A stretch of DNA of 64,000 bases from Elusimicrobiota bacterium (lineage in GTDB: Bacteria; Elusimicrobiota; Elusimicrobia; UBA1565; UBA9628). Location: NCBI GenBank assembly GCA_003452935.1, contig DMMY01000012.1, positions 1 through 64,000 on the forward strand, read 5' to 3'. Each line of letters opens with the position of its first letter. The stretch's first letter is position 1. Shown piece after piece: positions 59,376 to 64,000 of the stretch. The notes under the pieces are model-generated. The model was not told where the DNA came from. It did no database searches and saw only the letters and a list, made by a program, of their open reading frames with translations. The position numbers and the translations under genes were made by a program.

Positions 59376-61133
59376 ATGAGAATGTCCAAGAACCATGGGA
59401 GAAGGCGGCCGGAAGACGGGGCCACGGGGTCCGGCCGCGAGGCGTCCGCGCAGGCGCCGGACCATGGGTCTGCGGGCTTCCGGGTCCTATTGTCCGCCGG
59501 CCTCCTTCTGGCCGTTATGGTGGGGACGGCTTTTCGGCCCGTCCTGGATAATGGCTTCGTCAATTTCGACGACGACAAATACATCACGGAGAATGTCCGC
59601 GTCCAGGGCCCATTTTCCCATGAAAATGTGCGGTGGGCTTTTAGCACGACGCACGCCGGCAACTGGCATCCCCTGACGTGGCTCTCCCACATGGCGGATG
59701 TCCGGCTCTACGCGATGCGTCCGGCCGGCCACCATTTGACCAATCTCTTGCTGCACACGGCCAATACCCTGCTGGTCTTTTGGCTTTTGCACGCGCTGAC
59801 GGGCCTGGTCTGGCGCAGTTTCTTCGTGGCCGCGCTTTTCGGCGTGCATCCCTTGCACGTCGAATCCGTCGCCTGGGCGGCGGAAAGGAAGGACGTGCTC
59901 AGCGCCCTGTTCTGGATGCTTTCCATGCTGGCCTACGTCCGTTACTGCAAGGCTTCCCGGCCAGGCCGGTATTGGCTGGCGGTCCTGTGGTTTGCCTGCG
60001 GGCTCATGGCCAAACCCATGGTCGTGACATTGCCTTTTGTCTTGTTGCTCCTGGATTACTGGCCGCTGAGGCGATGGGGCTTCGCTGATGCGGGAGCAGG
60101 GTCTTCACTGGGCCGATGCGTCGCGGAGAAAGCTCCATTCTGTTTGTTGGCCGCGGCTGCCTGTTTCGCGACCTATTTCGCGCAACATCAGACGGGCGCC
60201 GTGGCTCAAAGCGAACAGTTGGCGCTGGACTCGCGCATCTGCAATGCCGTCGTTGCTTATGCGGGCTATCTCCTCAAGACCATATGGCCCGCGAACCTCT
60301 CTGTTTTTTATCCGCATCCCGCGGGCGCTTTGAGCCCCGCGCATGTGGGAGGAGCCTTGGCGTTTCTGGCCGCGATATCCGTTTATGCCGCGCGCCGGAT
60401 CAAGAGCAGGCCTTATGTCGCGGTGGGTTGGCTCTGGTATTTGGGCACCCTGGTCCCGGTCATCGGTTTGGTGCAGGTGGGATTGCAGGGCATGGCCGAC
60501 CGGTATACATATATTCCCCTCATCGGGATTTTTCTGGTCCTGGTCTGGCGGGCGTTCGACGCGGTGGCGCATGGCGCGTTTCCGGTTTCCGGAGCCCGCC
60601 AGCCCCTGATCGCGTTGGCCGGCGCGTTTCTCCTGACGCTGATGATCCTGACCCATCGTCAAGCCGGGCATTGGAGGAACAGCATCGCGCTTTTTACCAA
60701 TGCGCTCGCATGCACTCGGAATAATTACATCGCGCATACCAATTTGGGAGCGGCGTTGGCCAACCAGGGCGACAGCGAACAGGCGCAACAGCATTATCGC
60801 GAGGCGCTGCGCATCAAGCCGGATTATGCTTTTGCCAGATTTAATTATGGTTTCGTTCTATTTAAGAAGGGAAGAGCCGACGAGGCCTTGGCTCAGTTCA
60901 GCGCAGGCCTTAAAATCGCGCCTAACGACGCCAACGCCCATCTGTGCATGGGCCTGCTGCTCAATGGGAAAGGCAGGTTCGAGGAAGCTCTTGGGCATTT
61001 CGATGCGGTTCTGCGGGCCAATCCGGCTCACGCCCTGGCCCTTCAGGGAGAGGCTTTCTCTTTAAGCCGTTTGGGCAGGCCAAGGGAAGCGTCCTCGGTG
61101 TCGCAGCGGCCGCGGGCGTTGAAAGGCTCTTAG
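59376..61133 (+). CDS. TMTC-like membrane glycosyltransferase with C-terminal TPRs
   Basis: This 585-residue protein has about ten membrane helices from residue 30 to 430 and TPR repeats from about 450 to 570 (NNYIAHTNLGAALANQGDSEQAQQHYREALRIKP and two more). The first loop has FVNFDDDKYI and WHPLTWLSHMAD; a later loop has GVHPLHVESVAWAAERKDVLS. These are hallmarks of the GT-C fold TMTC/O-mannosyltransferase-like family widespread in bacteria with TPR tails. It may move a lipid-linked sugar onto an exported molecule. ATG 59382 is an alternative start. It ends overlapping the convergent queG by 4 nt. Confidence 0.83.
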   Translation: MRMSKNHGRRRPEDGATGSGREASAQAPDHGSAGFRVLLSAGLLLAVMVGTAFRPVLDNGFVNFDDDKYITENVRVQGPFSHENVRWAFSTTHAGNWHPLTWLSHMADVRLYAMRPAGHHLTNLLLHTANTLLVFWLLHALTGLVWRSFFVAALFGVHPLHVESVAWAAERKDVLSALFWMLSMLAYVRYCKASRPGRYWLAVLWFACGLMAKPMVVTLPFVLLLLDYWPLRRWGFADAGAGSSLGRCVAEKAPFCLLAAAACFATYFAQHQTGAVAQSEQLALDSRICNAVVAYAGYLLKTIWPANLSVFYPHPAGALSPAHVGGALAFLAAISVYAARRIKSRPYVAVGWLWYLGTLVPVIGLVQVGLQGMADRYTYIPLIGIFLVLVWRAFDAVAHGAFPVSGARQPLIALAGAFLLTLMILTHRQAGHWRNSIALFTNALACTRNNYIAHTNLGAALANQGDSEQAQQHYREALRIKPDYAFARFNYGFVLFKKGRADEALAQFSAGLKIAPNDANAHLCMGLLLNGKGRFEEALGHFDAVLRANPAHALALQGEAFSLSRLGRPREASSVSQRPRALKGS

Positions 61134-62137
61134 ACCGGCAGGCGGTCCAGGCTCCAGCGGGCCTGCTCGCTAAGAACCGGGTCCGGGTCTGCGCGGAAGC
61201 TCTCGAGGATTTTTCGAAATTCGGCATGTTCCGAGTTGCCCATGGCGAGGAGAACGTTGCGCAGCAGGCCCGCGCGCTTGAGCCGCGACAGGGGAGTTCG
61301 GCCGAAACGTTCGGCAAACCCCTTATCATCCAGACCGGCCAGATCGCGGAGCAACGGCTCTTGGCCATCAAGGGGCTGCAGGACCCCTGGAGGATGAGCT
61401 TTCCGGTTCCAGGGGCAAGCTTCCTGGCAGAGGTCGCAGCCCGCCACCCAGCGGCCTATGCCGGCGCGCCGCTCTTGCGGCAGGGGGCCGCGAAGCTCGA
61501 GAGTCAGATACGCGCTGCACAGCCGAGCGTCGAGAACCCGGTCTTGCACCAAGGCGCGGGAAGGACAGGCCTCCAGGCAGAGCCTGCATGCGCCGCAGCG
61601 CTCCTGGACCGGATGGTCGGCCGCCAGTTCCAAGTCGAGGGATATCCCGGCGATGAGGAAAAATGAGCCCAGCTCCTCGTTGACGAGCAAGCAGTTTCGT
61701 CCGATCCAGCCCAGGCCCGCGTGATAGGCGTAAAGGCGTTCCATGACCGGGCTTGAGTCCGCGAACACGCGGCCATCGGCGCCGGGGCAACGCTCGCGCA
61801 GCCAAGCCAGGACCGACTCCAGACGACCCTTGAGAGCTCTATGATAGTCCTCATGGGCGGCATAGCGGGCGATGAGTCCCGACGTTCGCGCCGCGCTTTG
61901 GCTTGGGGAGCCGCCATAGCGGAAAGCGCAGACCAAGACGGACTTGGATTGCGGATGCCAGAGCCGGATGTCCTCTCGGCGGGCAACGTCGCGCAGCATG
62001 AAGCCCATGGAGCCATGGCGTCCTTCGCGCAGCCAGTCCTTTAGGAAGGAAGCTTCGGGCAGCAGACGGGCCGGGGCAATGCCGGCCAGGTCGGCCCCGG
62101 CTTGCCGCGCCCGGCGTTTAATTTCTTCTTCCAGCAA
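61130..62137 (-). CDS. queG: Epoxyqueuosine reductase
   Basis: This 335-residue cobalamin and Fe-S enzyme performs the last step of queuosine synthesis in tRNA. Two [4Fe-4S] motifs are visible: CGACRLCLEACPSRAL (about 181-196) and CDLCQEACPWN (about 234-244). The catalytic region DSSPVMERLYAYHAGLGWIGRN is conserved, and a short HEAT-like tail (RNVLLAMGNSEHAEFRKIL) follows. Queuosine modifies GTN anticodon tRNAs such as the tRNA-Asp(GTC) at the other end of this window. Confidence 0.94.
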   Translation of the reverse strand: MLEEEIKRRARQAGADLAGIAPARLLPEASFLKDWLREGRHGSMGFMLRDVARREDIRLWHPQSKSVLVCAFRYGGSPSQSAARTSGLIARYAAHEDYHRALKGRLESVLAWLRERCPGADGRVFADSSPVMERLYAYHAGLGWIGRNCLLVNEELGSFFLIAGISLDLELAADHPVQERCGACRLCLEACPSRALVQDRVLDARLCSAYLTLELRGPLPQERRAGIGRWVAGCDLCQEACPWNRKAHPPGVLQPLDGQEPLLRDLAGLDDKGFAERFGRTPLSRLKRAGLLRNVLLAMGNSEHAEFRKILESFRADPDPVLSEQARWSLDRLPV

Positions 62138-62140
62138 AGG

Positions 62141-62611
62141 CTACTGCGATGGTCCGGCCTTGAGGATCGTGAAGACCCTCGTGCCCGCGGGAAGCTCGAT
62201 GGAGACCTTCTCCCCGACTTTTTTGTGGAGCAGTCCTTGCGCCAGGGGGGAATAGACCGAGATGCGGCCTTCGGCTGGGTCGGATTCATCCGCTCCCACG
62301 AGGGTGTAGGTGGTTTCGTCGCCGTCCTCGTCCTGGACCGTGACCGCGCAGCCGATGGAGACCGTGTCCTTCGGCGGCTTGAACTCCTCGATAAGCTTGG
62401 CGCCTTGCAGCTTGTCCTGGATGATGTTGATGCGGCCCAGCACCTCGGCCAGCTTGTCCTTGGCGCTGTGATATTCGGCGTTCTCGCTGAGGTCTCCTTT
62501 TTCGCGAGCCTCGGCTATGTCATGGGAAAGCTGGACCTTGCGCTTCTTGAGGTCCTCGATTTCCTGGCGCAGTTTTTCGTATCCGGCGCGGGTTAGAAAG
62601 GTTTCGGTCAT
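62141..62611 (-). CDS. greA: Transcription elongation factor GreA
   Basis: This 156-residue protein rescues backtracked RNA polymerase by stimulating transcript cleavage. The N-terminal coiled coil carries the acidic tip (AREKGDLSENAEYHSAKD, about 34-51) with the catalytic D and E residues, and the C-terminal FKBP-like domain has YTLVGADESDP and SPLAQGLLHKKVGE. Length and motifs match GreA. It lies 3 nt upstream of queG on the same strand. Confidence 0.96.
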   Translation of the reverse strand: MTETFLTRAGYEKLRQEIEDLKKRKVQLSHDIAEAREKGDLSENAEYHSAKDKLAEVLGRINIIQDKLQGAKLIEEFKPPKDTVSIGCAVTVQDEDGDETTYTLVGADESDPAEGRISVYSPLAQGLLHKKVGEKVSIELPAGTRVFTILKAGPSQ

Positions 62612-62664
62612 GGAATCTCCGGCGTTATGAGCCTTTTAGGCATTATACGATAATTCGGGGTAAA

Positions 62665-63213
62665 TCAGCGGAAGTTTGAGTAAGCGAGAGCGAACTGCTC
62701 CAAAAAACCGCGCAGTATGCCGGCCGGGTTCCAGCTTCTGCCCGTAAGAGCTTTGAGGCTCATTGCTCCCGGCGTTGTCCTTGCCGCGTTGTTGACGTTG
62801 ATGCCCACGCCCAGAACGAGCCAGTCCACTCGGCGCGATGGGCCGCAGGCCTCGGCCAATATGCCGCAAATTTTTCCGCTGAGGCGTCCCATGGACCCGA
62901 TCACGTCGTTGGGAGGCTTGACCCGGGCGCGGATGCCGGTCCGGCCCAGGGCCTCGGCCGCGGCGCGGGCCGCGGCGAGGTTGAAGTCCGCCAGCCGCGA
63001 GGGGGGAAATCCGGGGCGCAGGATCAGCGAAAAATACAGTCCGCCCGGGCCGGACGCCCATCGCCGGCGCAGTCTGCCCCGGCCCGCGGTCTGCCGGTCG
63101 GCCCACACCAGGGTCCGGTCCTCGGCGCCTTGATCGGCCAGGAACCGCGCCACGTTCTGGGTGGAGTCGGTCACGGTCAGATGGAGGACCTGCGCGACGC
63201 CCGGAAAATTCAT
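62665..63213 (-). CDS. birA: Biotin-protein ligase, short BirA
   Basis: This 182-residue enzyme activates biotin with ATP and attaches it to carboxylases. It shows the biotin-binding loop TAGRGRLRRRW (about 42-52), GGLYFSLILRP, and LVLGVGINVN. The lysine motif usually KWPNDI reads KPPNDV. There is no N-terminal DNA-binding domain and the C-terminal SH3-like cap is very short, so it is a pure, minimal ligase. It overlaps nadC by 4 nt. Confidence 0.9.
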   Translation of the reverse strand: MNFPGVAQVLHLTVTDSTQNVARFLADQGAEDRTLVWADRQTAGRGRLRRRWASGPGGLYFSLILRPGFPPSRLADFNLAAARAAAEALGRTGIRARVKPPNDVIGSMGRLSGKICGILAEACGPSRRVDWLVLGVGINVNNAARTTPGAMSLKALTGRSWNPAGILRGFLEQFALAYSNFR

Positions 63214-64000
63214 GCCAGGTCCAATCCGACGTCCAGGGCCGGGGCGCTGTGCGTGATGCGGCCGATGGAGATGCGGTCCGGCCCCAACCGGGCCAGGGCG
63301 CGGACGCTCTTGATGTCCACCCGGCCCGAGACCTCGATTTGCGTCGCGCGCGAGGACTTGCGGATGAAGGCGATGGCCTGGCGCAGCCTGGGAGGGGGCA
63401 TGTTATCGAGCATGACCACGTCCGCTCCGAGTTCCAGGGCGCGGCGGACTTGCGTCATTTCATCGGCTTCCATGATGAGGGACATGCGGGGATGCAGGCG
63501 CCGCAACCGGCGCACCGCGGCGGCGAAGGCTTGGGGCCGCAGCCAGTGGTTGTCCTTGACCATGACCGCGTCGTAGAGACCCATGCGGTGGTTGACCCCG
63601 CCGCCGCAGCGCACGGCGTATTTCTCCAGGGCCCGCCAGCCGGGGATGGTCTTGCGGGTGTCGAGAATGCGGGCCCGGGTCCCGCGGGCCTGGGCCGCGA
63701 AGGCCGCGGTCAGGGTGGCGATGCCGGAGAGGCGCTGGAGAAAATTGAGCGCGGTGCGCTCCGCGGTCAGAACGCCGCGTCCGCCCGATATCTCCAGGAC
63801 GGCTTGCCCGGGCCGCACCCGGCCGCCGTCCGCGACGAGGATTCGCACCCGGCAGCGGGGGTCGCAGGCCTTGAACACGTCGCGCGCGAGCCTCGCGCCG
63901 CACACCACGCCGGCCTGTCTGGCTCTGATCCTGCCCCGGAAGCGGGCGTCCGGAGGCACGAAGAGCTTTGTGGTCACGTCGCCGCGGCCGTTTAAATCCT
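63210..64000 (-). CDS. nadC: Nicotinate-nucleotide pyrophosphorylase, 5' end cut by window
   Basis: This enzyme of NAD synthesis converts quinolinate and PRPP to nicotinate mononucleotide. Visible motifs are ERTALNFLQRLSGIAT, RILDTRKTIPGWRALEKYAVRCGGG, NHRMGLYDAVMVKDNH, EADEMTQVRRALELGADVVMLDNM and the C-terminal ISIGRITHSAPALDVGLDL. The frame remains open to the window edge, and the codons before the GTG at 63977 read DLNGRGD, matching the family's usual DLGxGDxTT start. The true N-terminus therefore lies beyond 64000, and the GTG is internal. Confidence 0.93.
   Translation of the reverse strand, partial: DLNGRGDVTTKLFVPPDARFRGRIRARQAGVVCGARLARDVFKACDPRCRVRILVADGGRVRPGQAVLEISGGRGVLTAERTALNFLQRLSGIATLTAAFAAQARGTRARILDTRKTIPGWRALEKYAVRCGGGVNHRMGLYDAVMVKDNHWLRPQAFAAAVRRLRRLHPRMSLIMEADEMTQVRRALELGADVVMLDNMPPPRLRQAIAFIRKSSRATQIEVSGRVDIKSVRALARLGPDRISIGRITHSAPALDVGLDLA

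Noticed and set aside
63210..63977. A complete NadC starting at GTG 63977.
   Set aside because: The frame stays open upstream and its codons match the conserved DLGxGD start, so the gene continues past the window.
1..64000. CRISPR arrays, insertion sequences, integrases or prophage genes.
   Set aside because: No regularly spaced repeats, transposase or phage gene was seen; the only repeats are the REP-like element and short protein-level repeats.

Overview
The window reads as GC-rich chromosome from a diderm (Gram-negative-type) bacterium. It encodes outer-membrane beta-barrels, a TonB-dependent receptor, lipoproteins, SurA/PpiC chaperones and periplasm-facing sensors. Ferredoxin-linked central metabolism (2-oxoacid:ferredoxin oxidoreductase, FixCX) together with many Ser/Thr kinases, TPR proteins and a TMTC-like glycosyltransferase would suit an Elusimicrobiota-like or similar deep-branching lineage. 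That placement is inference; no rRNA or ribosomal protein lies here to settle it. Coding density is very high, with many 1-17 nt overlaps.

Layout. 0-1 kb: tRNA-Asp, tRNA-Val, a single-domain response regulator and a cold-shock protein. 1.1-6.7 kb: a PAS histidine kinase, then a phospho-Ser/Thr set (CHASE2 receptor kinase, PP2C phosphatase, double FHA protein). 6.8-11.7 kb: korA-korB-sucC-sucD, converting 2-oxoglutarate to succinate with ferredoxin reduction and ATP formation. 11.7-12.4 kb: a repeat-bearing membrane protein. 12.5-21.6 kb: a motor locus described below. 21.6-31 kb: PBP1A, alanine racemase, Mfd, two parvulin chaperones and PdxA. 31-34.6 kb: a tandem AAA+ protein fused to an FtsH-type M41 protease. 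34.8-40.2 kb: a small secreted protein and two paralogous receptors with an extracytoplasmic TPR domain and a cytosolic kinase. 40.4-40.8 kb: tmRNA. 40.8-43.5 kb: two overlapping diguanylate cyclase genes. 43.5-51.3 kb: SppA, a membrane protein, NnrE, a cyclophilin lipoprotein, a metallo-hydrolase, TilS, a zinc ribbon, a CpaF-type ATPase, a response regulator and FixC-FixX. 51.4-57.9 kb: a response regulator-kinase hybrid, a sensor-gene remnant, and a four-gene operon (TonB receptor, binding protein, histidine kinase, response regulator). 58-64 kb: an Omp85-type barrel, a TMTC-like protein, QueG, GreA, BirA and a NadC cut by the window end.

The most notable system is at 12.5-21.6 kb. A consensus promoter and a GEMM-I (c-di-GMP) riboswitch precede a PorV-like barrel/TPR protein. 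Next comes one polypeptide joining the periplasmic C-terminal domain and last membrane helix of FliF to the middle and C-terminal domains of FliG plus TPRs. It is followed by a long coiled-coil protein, FlbD, MotA, MotB and two lipoproteins. No flagellar export, rod, hook, FliM/FliN or flagellin gene is present in the window. It looks like a reduced, flagellum-derived rotary or gliding machine whose outer-membrane part is controlled by c-di-GMP, and the two cyclases at 41-43 kb could supply the signal.

Promoter reading gives a second layer. Ten promoters share a TTG-type -35, a 16-19 nt spacer and a -10 of the form TANACT. Several of these and a few other -10 elements lie only 6-10 nt from the start codon, so leaderless or nearly leaderless mRNAs look common.
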